A DNA stretch of 64,000 nt from Brienomyrus brachyistius (Eukaryota; Chordata; Actinopteri; Osteoglossiformes; Mormyridae), in the NCBI RefSeq assembly GCF_023856365.1, contig NW_026042443.1:124001-188000 (forward strand), read 5' to 3'. Below, piece by piece: positions 10,147 to 22,167 of this stretch. The position numbers and the translations under genes are program-made. The notes under the pieces are model-generated. The model was not told where the DNA came from. It was given only the letters and a program-made list of their open reading frames with translations, and ran no database searches. Position 1 is the stretch's first letter. Every line of letters begins with the position of its first letter.

Positions 10147-12720
10147 TTAACCGGCTAGGAAGAGTCTGAAGAGCTTCTGAATTTGGGAAGCGAGCACACG
10201 GTAAACAATTTTTTCTAGGTGTGGCTCATCACCCTCCGGCGAATATTCACTAACAGCCACCATTTCTACTAGAGTGGGGTCCGGGAGAGAAATGGACGAG
10301 AGGGCAGAGGCTGAACGATCGAGGTAGGGTTTAAACATGTTTATGTGACAAACCCTGGACTTCCTCCTATGATCTGGGGTTTCTATCACATAGTTGGCAG
10401 CGCTCAGCTTAGAGTGGATGACATAGGGATCTTAAAACCGAGCACAAAGGAAGGAACTGGACAAAGGGAAGGACTGCTCTGTAGCAGCTTTATCGAACTG
10501 TGCCTTCATTTTTACTTGCAAGGTACCAAGGGACGTCCTAGCTAAGGGTCTAACAGCAGACAATCACTGCTCCTGAAGCACTTTGAGGGGACCTCGAACC
10601 AAATGACCAAACACGAGGTCAGCAGAACTAAACCCAGTCAAATCCTGGATGGTGTCGTAGATAGCAAAGAGGAGGAGGGGCACACCCTCATCCCAATCTT
10701 TCCGTGCATCTATACAGAAAGTGTGGCGCATGTTATTAAATGGTAAGTGCTGGATACTGAGTACCAAACTTCCAACTCACAAACCACTTGGGCAAATAGT
10801 TTTGATGTGAAGTTGGTACCTTGATCAGAGAGAATTTTATCACTATAATGTGGGATCTAAGACTGCGAATGGGGATAGCTTCTGGGAAACGAGTCAAAGT
10901 GCACATTAATGTAAATAGATAAATATTGCCCGAGTGAGTTTTTGGTAAAGGACCGACATAGTCTATAAGTACATGTTTGAAAGGTTCACCGATCACAGGT
11001 ATGGGCCATAACAGAGCTGGAATAATTACCTGATTTGGTTTGTCCACTATTTGACAGGCATGACAGGACTTACAATACCTCTTTGTATCCGAGTTTACCC
11101 CAGGCCAGAAGAAATGACTTTAGGAGACTGGATAACGCCTTTTTAATTCCTAGATAACCCGAACATGGATGATCGTGGTCGAGGGACAACACATATGTCC
11201 AATATTTCCCAGGGACTACTACCTGATATACCGAAGACCAATCGAAAGGCATATTCGGAGGGGTCCACTTACACATAAGCACTTGATCACGTAGGAAGTA
11301 AGCAGTGGGGTGATTCTTGAAAACCGTCTCCTCGACAGAGGCGGCACGACAGGACTCCAAGGAGAGATTAGCTCCCTGAGCCTTAACCAAGGCTTCCTTC
11401 ATAGAAGGAACTTCAGGGGAAACAATAACAGGGCGAGCAACAGGGGTGTCAAAATCACAAAATGACGGGGTGGCTGAAGGAGAGTCATACATAAATGTAT
11501 AAGCTAGGTCTATGTCCGCAAATATATGCCTTTGGGCACGGGTGAACACACAGGCTGTAAACACGTTCTACAGAAACACTACATTGAGAACATTGGTTCG
11601 GAGATGACTTCAGGTAGAGGAACAACTCTTTCTCCAGCAATGTCATTCTCCAAAATAAATTATATTCCAGGAACAGGTAGGCGAGGCTGAACTGCCATAT
11701 GGAAGAACCCAGAGAAATCTGGAGTAGTTAGGAACACATTATGCAAAGGGACCGCCGTCACACACAGGTCGATGCCCTGTACAAGCACATTTGTACCATA
11801 AGCTGACGTACCATCGAGAGGGGCAATTCCTTCCAATAGAAATGACTGGGCAGCACCCATATCTCGCAGGATAGTCACCGGATGTTGCATATCAGTCTCG
11901 CTAAGCGAAACAGATCCGGTGAAGGCAAAAGGTTTGAAAGCTGACTCCACCTCTTGGGTCAGGGGTGCAGCACTATTCCTACTAGCCACAACTTGGCTGG
12001 TCGGGCTGGGGGATTTGCTCAGCTTCCGAAAACTCTGTCGGTAAGACTCAGGTACACATTCATACTCCCTTAAAACTGTAGCTTTCACAATGCCAAAATC
12101 AAGGCTTTGTTCTAGTGTGAGAGCCGAACACAATTCCTGCGCTTTACCCACTAGCTCAGATTGCAGCAACAGTGACTATGTCAAGATGTCAAGGCCAGTT
12201 AAAAGTCGTAGCGATCGATTCAGAAATAGAGAAGTAGGCATCCACCTCATTCTCACAAAACACAGGAACAAGACCGATATGACGACTGACATCAAAGGCC
12301 GAATTTCCAACTCCAATTTCCTGTGAGACTGGTAAACCTGAGGGAGAACGGAGGCTAGGTCGAGGAGTGTCTGGGGCACAAGCTCGGTCATGGGCGGACA
12401 GGCCTGAATGAAGGGTTATACCTGGTGAGTGTACCTTACACGGAAGGGGAACAGGGTTTTATTCACCCTTCACAATGCCACCTCCTTATCAGCCACTATT
12501 TCCACTGCCTGGACACGGAGTAGCTGAGCCTGGTACTCCTACCTTTTAATCTTCAGTTCCAGCTTCCTAAGCCAAATTGTCAGCAGCAGGTCCTCCCTGT
12601 CTGAGTGAGGATCCCTGAAATCCATGCGGATCACCAGCCCCAAATCGTCCGCTGCAGCCGACAATCGCACAGGAGTGAATGCAACACTCGGTGAGCCGCC
12701 CAACTCGGGCAGGATACCCT
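10147..12720 (-). mobile_element. Ty3/Gypsy retrotransposon wreck with SCAN-like gag and deleted RT
   Basis: Order on the minus strand, from high to low coordinates: gag (about 12700-11990), with a SCAN-like helical region in the frame at 12169-11990; an aspartic-protease-like segment (about 11940-11660); the zinc-binding N-terminus and start of an integrase (11564-11070); integrase core and C-terminus (11047-10147), which includes the TPDHRRKSRVCHINMFKPYL segment typical of this family. Reverse transcriptase and RNase H are absent: protease and integrase are only about 100-200 bases apart. The protease active site reads D-M-G-A instead of D-[ST]-G-A. Several frames are broken. No LTRs were matched. 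It is an internally deleted, dead copy. Confidence 0.78.
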
Positions 12721-13254
12721 GCTGTATCAGCTCGTCCCATAGGACCTATCAAATGCAGCATGAATAAATAACCAGACAGGGATGCAAGAATCAGAGTTGA
12801 GGAGAAGCGTGAAATGGTCTGAACTGGGAGTGAATCCTTTGATATGAACACACTCACTAAAAGTAGCTTGATAGTAGCTCATAGAAAACAATACTTCACA
12901 CAGAGGAAGCTGACTAGACTGCTCATATAGGCTATATAGAGAATACAACCAAATCAAAACTTTGGACACAGAGACTTGAGGTTGAAGAGTTCAACCTCAC
13001 ATCACACAATGGATAGACCATTTTGTCATGTCCTGCCCTGCCCACCATGTCTGCCTCCCTGATGTGTCTTTAACCTGCTGGAGTCAGCTCTGCTGCCCAC
13101 GGGATGAAAAAGAAATTTCACCAAACTCTGCAAAGTTTTGTCATTGAAACATTTTAAAACACCCCCAGAAACTTGAATGGTAAACTTTTCAAATATATAT
13201 TGGTAGAAACTAAATGTATTTTTAGAGCTTTGTAAGGAGAATAAAAAAAAAACT
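12721..13254. other. Spacer between Gypsy wreck and LINE
   Basis: Holds possible untranslated or LTR sequence of the Gypsy element, but no matching terminal pair is visible. No gene recognised. Confidence 0.4.
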
Positions 13255-16200
13255 TCTTTTCAAGATGGCGCCACGAGAGTGGCAGCTAGTTACAGCAGCT
13301 CTGACCACCTTTTAACCTATCTTATCTATTTTCCTTGTTTTTTTCACCTTTTCTTTCAACTAATCACAAGTATGCTAGTCAAAGGCAACTTGTGAACTTA
13401 CTTTTTTGTTTTTTAATCCTTTACGGACTGTTTTACCCGGTACACGGAGATTCTTCAAGCAGCGGCTTCATTGTTTACACCCGGGATCAGCTGTTAGCGC
13501 TTCGTAACCAGCCGATACACCCCAGGGAAAGACCAGAGATCCCCAGGGAGCTGCGGCGGAGGAGACGGGGCTGCAGAGCTGGAGTTAAATGTCGAGAGCG
13601 GAAGAGAAGGTACAAACCATCTGTACCCTCGATCATTATGGGGAATGTTAGATCTCTCCCTAATAAGATCGATGAGTTAACGGCGCTGACAAGACTTCAG
13701 AGAGAGTACCGGGAGGTGAGCATGATGTGCTATACAGAATCTTGGCTGACACACCTCACTCCAGACTCACACGTAACTGTACCGGGATTCCACCTGGTGA
13801 GAACGGACCGAGATGGAAAGGAGACCGGCAAGAAGAAAGGTGGGGGGATTGTGATGTATGCGAACGAGAGATGGTGTAAACCGGGGCACATCAGTGTTAA
13901 GGAGCAATGCTGTACACGGGATGTGGAGCTATTGGCGGTCAGCATCAGACCATATTACCTGCCGCGGGAATTCACGCAAGTCATCGCGATAACTGTTTAC
14001 ATTCCGCCGACGGCAGATGCGGCAGCAGCATGTGAGACAATTCACACAGTGGTGTCCCAGCTACAGACATCACACCCCCAAGCCTTCTTTTTCATCTCTG
14101 GGGATTTTAATCATGTTTCCTTGTCCTCAACTCTCCCTACTTTCACCCAGTATGTGGACTGCTGCACCAGGGAACACAAAACACTGGACTTACTGTATGC
14201 AAATACTAAGGACGCTTACAGAGCATCAACCCTCCCCCCACTGGGTCGTTCAGATCACAGCCTGGTCCATTTGGTTCCCTCATACATACCTTTAGTATGC
14301 AAACGACCCCCCACTACAAGGTATGTGAGAGAATGGTCTGAAGAGGCGAGTCTGGCACTGAAAGACTGCTTCCAAACCACAGACTGGGAGGTGCTATGCA
14401 GCCCACACGGGGAGGACATTGACAGTCTGACGGCCTGCATAACAGATTATATCACCTTCTGCATGGATAACACTGTACCGACTAGGAAAGTACGGTGTTA
14501 CTCCAACAACAAACCATGGCTGACTCCAGACCTGAGGACTCTGCTGGAGCAAAAAAGGAGGGCTTTCAGATCCGGAGATCGAGAGGAAATTAGGAGAGTC
14601 CAGAAGGAGCTAAGGAGAGAGATAAGGCGGGGAAAGAACAGATACAAGAGGAAGCTGGAGGAGCAGCTCCAGCAGAGCAACACAAGAGGGGTGTGGAAGG
14701 GACTTAATATCATCACCGGACGGAGCAAGGCGAGTGGAGGGGATCCGGAGTCTGGCGACCAGGATTGGGCTAATAGATTGAACCAGTTCTTTAACAGGTT
14801 TGACTCAGTAGCCCAACCCCCCCCTATCCACCAGAGCTCATCACACCTCCTTCACACCTCCCTGCAACCCCCCACAGTAGTCACAGCACCGGGGATACTG
14901 GCGGCACCCCATCTGCCCCCTTTGTCCCCCAACGGCCTTACTGCCCCTCCCCCCCATGCCGTTCAGCAGGAGTCACCCACCCACAACCTACACTGTGGCC
15001 TCTCCATCACAACTGACCAGGTGCGGAGTCAGCTGATGAAGATGAAAACCAGGAAGGCCGCAGGTCCAGATGGAATCAGCTCCAGACTGTTGAGGGACTG
15101 CGCAGGTCAACTGTGCCAGGTCATCACATACATCTTTAACCTCAGTCTCAGTCTGGAGAGGGTCCCCGTTCTGTGGAAGACGTCCTGCGTGGTACCGGTC
15201 CCAAAGACAACGCACCCCAAGGAGCTGAACCACTTCAGACCTGTTGCCCTGACTTCACACCTGATGAAGACCATGGAGAGGATTGTACTTCACCACCTTC
15301 GCCCGCTAGTCAGGAGGGATCTGGACCCGCTGCAATTTGCCTACCAGCCGAACATCGGGGTGGATGACGCTGTCATCTACCTGCTGCATCGGGCCTTCTC
15401 TCACCTAGAGACGGCTAGGAGCACTGTGAGAGTCATGTTCTTTGACTTCTCAAGTGCCTTCAATACAATCCGGCCCTCAGTGCTGAGGGGGAAGTTAGAG
15501 GGAGCGGGAGTGGACCATCAGTTGTCTGCGTGGATTACGGACTACCTCACCAGGAGACCCCAGTATGTGAGACTCCGGGACTGTGTGTCTGAGGTGGTAG
15601 TCTGTAGCACGGGGGCCCCACAAGGAACAGTACTCGCCCCTTTTCTCTTCACCCTATACACTGCGGACTTCAATTACAACACGGACACTTGCCATCTACA
15701 GAAGTTTTCAGACGACACTGCCATTGTTGGTCGGGTGTCAGAGGGGAACGAGCTGGAATACAGGGGGGTCATCGATCGCTTTGTCAGCTGGTGTGAACTG
15801 AACCATCTTCATATTAATGCCAGCAAGACGAAGGAACTGGTGATTGACTTCAGCAAGAAGTCTTCTCCTACTACACCGGTGAACATCCAGGGTCTGGACA
15901 TTGAAACGGTGAAGGAGTACAAATTCCTGGGTGTTCACCTAAACAACAAACTGGACTGGTCTACAAACACTGAGGCAGTTTACAAAAAGGGTCTAAGTCG
16001 TCTTCACCTGCTTAGGCGGCTAAGATCCTTTGGGGTGAACAGGACTCTCTTAAGGTCCTTCTATGACACTGTGGTAGCATCTGCTATCTTTTATGCTGTG
16101 GTCTGCTGGTGTGGTGGAATTGCAGAGAGGAACAGGGGGAAATTGGACAAACTGGTGAAGAGGGCCAGCTCTGTCCTGGGCTGCCCACTGAAATCCATTG

Positions 16201-16678
16201 AGCAGGTTGGGGATGAGAGGATGCGGTCTAAGCTAACATCCATTATGGACAACACCTCCCACCCCCTGCATGAGACTGTACGAGCTCTGAGCAGCTCATT
16301 CAGCAATAGACTTCTACACCCACAGTGTAGGAAGGAGCGCTACCGCAGGTCATTCTTACCAGCGGCTGTCAGACATTATAACAGTTTAGCGTGAGTATTT
16401 TTTACTCATATATGTTTAACTGACATATCACATGCTGTAACCAGGATCATTCACACCCCACCCCACCCCCGCACTTGTGTACATATCTCTGTACATTTTG
16501 TACATATCTCTGTACATCTTTATTTATTTCCAAAACTTTTGTACATTTGTATTTATATCTTTGTGTATCTACCTGCTCCTATTGTGCTATATTACGTTTT
16601 TGTGCAAGAGCTCTGTAACACCTAAATTTCTCATTCGTGGGATAATAAAGGTTTATTCTATTCTATTCTATTCTATAG
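13255..16678 (+). mobile_element. L2-clade LINE, near full length
   Basis: Begins with a CpG-bearing leader containing caagatggcgccacgagag at about 13261, typical of the 5' end of fish L2-type LINEs, and ends in a short microsatellite tail (repeated ttcta, 16658-16678) after an AATAAA-like aataaagg. The single large frame fills most of it. The 3' untranslated part has repeated tacatatctctgtaca motifs (about 16480-16530). No target-site duplication could be found, as expected for this group. It is followed immediately by a Rex3-like fragment. Confidence 0.82.
13335..16394 (+). CDS. LINE endonuclease-reverse transcriptase polyprotein
   Basis: An uninterrupted frame of about 1,000 codons. After a basic N-terminal stretch (RRRRRGC) comes an AP-type endonuclease: GNVRSLPNK (start), TESWLT (catalytic Glu), GDFNHV (Asp/Asn) and GRSDHSL (Ser-Asp-His). 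Reverse transcriptase follows: AAGPDGI (finger), FRPVALTS, FFDFSSAFNT (first catalytic Asp), GAPQGTVLAP and KFSDDTAIVG (FxDD box). A C-terminal domain ends in FLPAAVRHYNSLA. The protein nicks target DNA and primes reverse transcription of its own RNA. The frame has no ATG before codon 102 (13638); the conserved upstream residues suggest the original start was lost or lies in the leader. Lack of stops means a young copy or recent source. Confidence 0.85.
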   Translation: MFFSPFLSTNHKYASQRQLVNLLFCFLILYGLFYPVHGDSSSSGFIVYTRDQLLALRNQPIHPRERPEIPRELRRRRRGCRAGVKCRERKRRYKPSVPSIIMGNVRSLPNKIDELTALTRLQREYREVSMMCYTESWLTHLTPDSHVTVPGFHLVRTDRDGKETGKKKGGGIVMYANERWCKPGHISVKEQCCTRDVELLAVSIRPYYLPREFTQVIAITVYIPPTADAAAACETIHTVVSQLQTSHPQAFFFISGDFNHVSLSSTLPTFTQYVDCCTREHKTLDLLYANTKDAYRASTLPPLGRSDHSLVHLVPSYIPLVCKRPPTTRYVREWSEEASLALKDCFQTTDWEVLCSPHGEDIDSLTACITDYITFCMDNTVPTRKVRCYSNNKPWLTPDLRTLLEQKRRAFRSGDREEIRRVQKELRREIRRGKNRYKRKLEEQLQQSNTRGVWKGLNIITGRSKASGGDPESGDQDWANRLNQFFNRFDSVAQPPPIHQSSSHLLHTSLQPPTVVTAPGILAAPHLPPLSPNGLTAPPPHAVQQESPTHNLHCGLSITTDQVRSQLMKMKTRKAAGPDGISSRLLRDCAGQLCQVITYIFNLSLSLERVPVLWKTSCVVPVPKTTHPKELNHFRPVALTSHLMKTMERIVLHHLRPLVRRDLDPLQFAYQPNIGVDDAVIYLLHRAFSHLETARSTVRVMFFDFSSAFNTIRPSVLRGKLEGAGVDHQLSAWITDYLTRRPQYVRLRDCVSEVVVCSTGAPQGTVLAPFLFTLYTADFNYNTDTCHLQKFSDDTAIVGRVSEGNELEYRGVIDRFVSWCELNHLHINASKTKELVIDFSKKSSPTTPVNIQGLDIETVKEYKFLGVHLNNKLDWSTNTEAVYKKGLSRLHLLRRLRSFGVNRTLLRSFYDTVVASAIFYAVVCWCGGIAERNRGKLDKLVKRASSVLGCPLKSIEQVGDERMRSKLTSIMDNTSHPLHETVRALSSSFSNRLLHPQCRKERYRRSFLPAAVRHYNSLA

Positions 16679-16679
16679 A

Positions 16680-17890
16680 TTGTACTTGCTCCCTGAGTGG
16701 TGTGCTGATTAGTGCACCATGAGGGGAATCCATCGTTTTGCTGGGGGACTTCAACGCTCATGTGGGCAACGACAGTGTGGCCTGAAGGGGAGGGTGATTG
16801 GGAGGAACGGACTCCCTGATCGGAACCTTGTTGGTGTTCAGTTGTTGGACTTCTGTGTAATGCATGGTTTTTCCATAACGGACACCATGTTCAAGCATAA
16901 GGGTGTCCATAAGTGGACATGGTATGAACATGCGCGGGGCTACAGGTCGATGATCGATTTTATAATCGTTTCATCTGAACTTAGGACTTCTGTATTGGAC
17001 ACTCAGGTGAAGAGAGGGGCAGAGCTGTCAACTGATCACCATCTGGTAGTGAGTTGGCTCAAGTTGTAGGGGAGGACAGTCAGACCTGGTAGGCCCAAGC
17101 ATACAGAAAGAGTCTGCTGGGAACGTATGGCTCCTGTACGCCAGATCTTTAGCTCGCATCTCCGGCAGAACTCCAACTGGATGCTGGGGGAGGTTGGGAA
17201 CATTGAGTCTGAATGGACACTGTTCTGCACCTCCATTGTGAAAGCAGCCATATGGAGCTGTGGCTAGCAGGGTTGTCGATGCCAGTCGTGGCGGAAACCT
17301 CGTACCCGATGCTGGATACCAGAGGTGAGGGGGACTGTCAAGCTGAAGAAGGCCTACTGGGAATTAATAGCCTGGGGGTCTCCGGAGGCAGCTGACAGGT
17401 TCTGGCAAACCATCCGGAATATCAGAAAGGGGAGGCAGCTCCTGGTTCCTACTGTTTACATTGGAGAGGGGGTGCTGTTGACCTCACCTGGGGACATCAC
17501 CCACAGGTGGAAGGAATACTCTGAGGACCTCATGAACCCTGCCTCGGATACATCTATGAGCACTGCCTTTGAGACATCTGAGGACACGAGGCCCGAGGGG
17601 GCTGGAGTGGACTTGCCCATCACTGGGGCTGGGGTGGGCAGGGTGGTTGAAGAGCTCTGTGGTGGCCGGACCCCAGGGGTGGAAGAGATTTGCCCAGAGT
17701 TCCTAAAGGCTCTGGATGTTGTGGGGTTGTCATGGCTGACATGCCTTCTCAACAGCGCGTGGAGGTCAGAGACAGTGCCGCTGGATTAGCAGACCAGCAT
17801 GGTGGTCCCCTTATTTAAGAATGGAAACCTGATTGTATGTTCCAACTATAAGGGTATTACACTTTTCAGTCTTCCTGGGAAAGCTTGGCA
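16680..17890 (+). mobile_element. Rex3/RTE-type LINE fragment
   Basis: Frames across this block show an endonuclease remnant (GDFNAHVGN near 16748, then STDHHLVVSWL near 17025) and the beginning of reverse transcriptase (DVVGLSWLTCLLNSAW, then a broken copy of the QT..VVPLF segment and CSNYKGITL at 17840). These are hallmarks of fish Rex3, an RTE-clade LINE. It is truncated at both ends, with at least three stops or frameshifts, including a stop replacing the Trp before QT near 17788. It abuts the tail of the L2-type LINE. Confidence 0.8.
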
Positions 17891-19543
17891 GGCCGAGGCA
17901 TCACAGCAGCAGAGAAAAGATGAGATGAGATGATTTTACACACAGCTGCTCTTATATATAGCAGCAGCAACAACATTCTGACAAACATGGCAGGGAAACC
18001 TGGGGTAGTTACGCAATAGATGATAAAGCACACGCGGTTAAAATAAAACAATTCACATAAATCAACACAGTAAAGTTGGTTTTATGTTGTTTATGTTGGC
18101 TGGATATTTGCTTTTGCCATCTCTATACTTTAGAAACAACATGTGATGCCACCAGTCCCTTAGGAGAGTCCTCACGGAACCGGCAAACCAGCATTACAAG
18201 TACAGCCTTTTGCTAGGGACCGTCTACAAAGTGCATTCATTACAAATGAGGGAACCAAGCATCGATACTGGAGCACATCTGCTATGATTTTCTAACAGTC
18301 AAATCTGCTCATCAGAAGAAATCATAAAAACGATGCAATAATTTCACATATATAATATGTAATAAGATATAATTGCACTTTTTATTCATCAGAATTTAAT
18401 CCATTGCATGTTATAAACCCTATAATTGTCTCTTTTTTACATTTCAAACTGATATTCTGATGGGTGGGTGAAGTAACAATGACATTACTTTAACAGTATG
18501 CAAACCATTACAGGTGTGTTGTGCATCTCATCAAAATGCATTGTGTAAGCCACTGACTTTGTGTCACTCCAAAATTATAACACTTTAGTAATCAAACCAC
18601 CTGAGATTTCTGAATTTTTCAGTCACCTATGTGAAGCCAACCCCTATGTCTATAAGCTCCAGAGCTCAAAGTCTTGGCTAGAAACATTTTTAATGTGTTG
18701 ATTTCCATTTTCTCAGCAGCTCTGAGAATAGGTTTTTGAAACGTGTATTTTTAAAGTTGATTTAAATAAAAATAGAAGAATGCCATACTGAATTGTCTCA
18801 GATTATTTGTTCTGAGTTTGTGTTGGATGAAAACATTTGCAGCACTTTGGGGTAAATGTTTTTTAGATAGGTGAAATACTTTAAAAGGCATTTCAGACTT
18901 GATATGAAAAATGGCTGAGAGGCCTTAGACTCCAGAGGGTTAACGAGCAATGCCTGGTGCTCATTTAGTCTTACCTCTCATTCCTGCCCCGTGTTAATCG
19001 CTCCCATCGCTCTGCAGTGTTCCGCAGGTCTGTCATTGATGTTGGTGGCTGCTTCAGTTAGTCTGTTTGAGACTCATTGCAGTCCTCTTTGTTTTATGCT
19101 TTTGTATTTATCCTTTATAAAGCCCCTTTTGTTTGGGACCTTGGCTGCTCCCACTTGCTCCATTTCTGCCCATATGACACATTTTGTGCTTGAGAGTTCA
19201 ACAGCTAATGATGAAGTCACTGTGTGATATTACTTAGAATTCAGTTTATTTGGTGGTAAATCAATTACTGCAGGAAGGAAGAGTGAATTAACGTTGCATA
19301 ACTGATGGTCTAGTGAGTGTGAAGTAATCACATGAAGTCCTGGTGGTTTCATCATTGGTTCATGTTGAGCAACAGGAATTCGTGTATTAAATAATGAGTA
19401 ACTAGTTTTAGCATTACTTAAATAAGCAGTATTCATCTAGCTATCCAATTAGATATTGATACACATGGACATTTGCTTTGCAGGGACTGCCATGTTATTC
19501 AGTGTAAAAATAATCACCATCAGTCATTTTTATATGTCTGGGG
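17891..19543. other. AT-rich DNA without recognised features
   Basis: No coding region longer than about 80 codons and no named repeat. A short plus frame at 18991-19227 is rich in hydrophobic residues but has no motif and is probably chance. Confidence 0.4.
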
Positions 19544-20431
19544 TTGATCCTAATTAACTTCTCCCTGCTCACAAATCCAGTTTCTTCAGCTAGTGCAAGG
19601 CAGGTCATTCCAGTTCCTCAGTATGTCTTGTACTATGCATATCTCAATGCAGTCCTCATTTCCTCCAGCATCACTGGTCTGCCCAGTCATCCATTAACTA
19701 TCGAACAAGAGACTGAAAGACGGGAGGCACTAAATACTCATTTACATGCGCATTTACTTGTAACTGCTTATCACTTCTCCCCAAAACAGTTGGTGCTTAT
19801 TGTGCATCTACATTTGGTAGTGTCCATTCAAAGTTTTCTAAATATTGCGATCAGCATGTGCCTGAGTGTGTCGTTACTGGATTGTAATTGTCCGTTGACT
19901 ATTGACATGACCTGCAATGTGTCTCTGACCACAGAGTATGTGATGGGGAGGCATCCATGTCCTTCTGGAGACTGCATTTTACGCTTTCCGGAAAGCCTGC
20001 TTGGACTGTGCTGCCCATCTAGAGGAGCAGCAGCAGTGGTCCAGAGCCTCAAGACTGAATTAGGAAATCTACTACGGCCTCAGACTGTGTCAGTGAAGGA
20101 CTTGGAGATTCTGAGAGTGCTGCTGGACATTATCCCGGTGTTTTATAGTTCTGAAAGACTCTCGGTAAATGAAGGACATGGGACTTTTGTATCCTCAAGA
20201 TGCCTTCTTTCTTCCAATAAAAATGCTTTTCATTGCTGCAGCGTCTGCCTGTGTCTGACAGAGGGAAGGGGGAAGTGTGCAAGCTGGCCTCTTTCTCTAA
20301 TCACTGTGTCTGAAACTTTTCTTGAAGTGGATGAGCAGCTTCCCTCCAAAAAATTAAGCTGTCTGACATCCAGACTGAAATCAACAGTTTGCAGGTGGTA
20401 CTGGCCGTTGGTTCGGGGTCATCCAGGCTAA
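19544..20431 (+). CDS. Open frame of unknown nature (295 codons)
   Basis: A frame of 295 codons that I do not recognise. The first half is rich in Leu, Ser, Val and His and looks like translated non-coding DNA; the second half has a somewhat protein-like helical stretch (VKDLEILRVLLDIIPVFY) near residues 185-205. Cysteines are frequent, with no zinc-finger spacing. No splice sites or start context single it out. In AT-balanced vertebrate DNA a chance frame this long is unusual but possible. I rate a real product as unlikely. Confidence 0.15.
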   Translation: MILINFSLLTNPVSSASARQVIPVPQYVLYYAYLNAVLISSSITGLPSHPLTIEQETERREALNTHLHAHLLVTAYHFSPKQLVLIVHLHLVVSIQSFLNIAISMCLSVSLLDCNCPLTIDMTCNVSLTTEYVMGRHPCPSGDCILRFPESLLGLCCPSRGAAAVVQSLKTELGNLLRPQTVSVKDLEILRVLLDIIPVFYSSERLSVNEGHGTFVSSRCLLSSNKNAFHCCSVCLCLTEGRGKCASWPLSLITVSETFLEVDEQLPSKKLSCLTSRLKSTVCRWYWPLVRGHPG

Positions 20432-20610
20432 CTCTGAAGTATGCGGTAACGCCATACAATTTTTTAAATTGACATGTCTTTGCATAAAACTTCTGGAGGG
20501 GGGGGGGGACCTTACCATACATCAAATTGACATTATGTCTCTGCATAAATAAGAAAAGTTACACATACAAGAAATCGGTGGAAAACTACACGTGTGTGTG
20601 CATGTGTATG

Positions 20611-21084
20611 TGAGCTGAAAATTGCTCTCCTGGTATACTTTTCCCTGCTCTTTCAGAATCTGGCAAGACTTGAAAATGTCATATTTGACCCTGGGATTTT
20701 ATATTGAAGGAGTTGAGTCATATTTTCAGCATTTATAGTTCAGATATGCTTCTTTCAACTGGTATAACGGGTTTCATTCCCGTCACTAACTATCTACAGT
20801 CAACCATGACCCCGAAGTAGGGGGTCCTGTGGGGGATTTCTCACCTGCGACCATTTTCAGATGGCAATATGTCAAAGAATAAATGGTTATTTTAGAATGA
20901 ATTTGCATCTGCTTACAGTATCTTCCTCAAATAACAAAACTATAGAAGAATATTGGATGTAGGTGTGGTGGTGACCCCACAGCAAGTGAACCAAAAACTG
21001 ATGTTTGCAGGTCCATAATTTTGAAGTGCTTCCCCAGAGCTGAAAGAGCAGGGAAAACTATACCAGGAGAGCAATTTTCAGCTC
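20611..21084. repeat. Fold-back element with ~46-bp inverted arms
   Basis: The arm at 20611-20656 (starts gagctgaaaattgctctcct) is repeated inverted at about 21039-21084 with one mismatch over about 46 bases. Weaker symmetry extends inward another 30-40 bases. The roughly 380-base loop encodes nothing. This fits a MITE or other fold-back transposon; no target duplication was identified. Confidence 0.65.
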
Positions 21085-22167
21085 TCTAGCATGCTTAGAA
21101 GCGAAGGTATGGTCTCCTGAAAACCCTTACAAATTATATGCATGATTCATAAGTGCAAAAAAGGGGCGTGGCACCCAACTTTGAAAGGGCCGTAACTTTG
21201 GACTGCATCAGAATTTTTCAATAAAACTTGGGGAATTTTCATTGTTCTCTATAAGGATCAACATATCAAGTTATCAAAATCAGGAATGATGCCCATGGAG
21301 CCCCTGCTTGATTTGGCATGGACTGACCCTCCTGTCAGGTGCCTGTCATGGTAATCACAGACTTACCTCTTCCAGCGACAAACTTCCTCGTCTTCCCTTC
21401 AATGCCCATACATACAAGAAAATCGCGCATAGGAGAAAATGGGGGGGGGGAAATTCAGCAGCGGTCTTCCTTGGATGTGGTAGCCGTTTCTCAGGCTCCC
21501 TGTCCAGAATTGAGCCCTGATTCCCCATGTACAGTGCATGTTTGTGTAATGTTGCTGCTATTTTCCCTGATGGCATTGCTTTGACCTCTGTGATGCTTTT
21601 TTTTTTGTTCATTTCTATAGAATGAAAGCACAGTTCTTTGAGCACAAGTTGTTTTGTGATTAAGCTAAAATAAAGGGAAATGCAGATCTGCTCAAGGTGT
21701 GACGTCTGGCTTTCGCAGCGTGTTGTGGGATGGGTAGCTGTCTGTGTACCACAGAGGTGTGAAACTGCCATCAAACAAAAGCCCTGGCAGCAACAGGAGG
21801 ACAGAAACGACCTATAATGATCATAATATTTTGTTGCATTACTCATAATCATAATCAGTTATTTTAAAGGTTATTTTTCCCAGCACCTGGCCGTTGCTTA
21901 ACAAAATGTTACTTTGCTGCAGTTTCCTCAACTGCTTTTTTATGACCCTGAGTAGGACTAAATTGTATGTGGCCCGATGTCTCTAGGAATATTATTGTAC
22001 GTTTCCTACCTTCACCGGGCATAAACCGTTGGAAAGGCAAAGTGATTCAAAGATATTACAAGGCATTAAACACTACTAAAAAATGAGCATACCTGTGTTT
22101 TTATAGAAAGGTGTAACTTTATTGCACATTCATAAACATAAAACAGGGCAAACTGGGGTGCAGGGTT
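21085..22167. other. No gene recognised
   Basis: Contains G-runs near 21440 and short frames on both strands without motifs. A 165-codon minus frame (21852-21355) has no family resemblance and is probably chance. Nothing further can be supported. Confidence 0.4.

Noticed and set aside
19544..20431. Possible secreted or membrane protein of 295 codons
   Set aside because: Listed only at low confidence: no domain, no splice or start context, composition like translated non-coding DNA.
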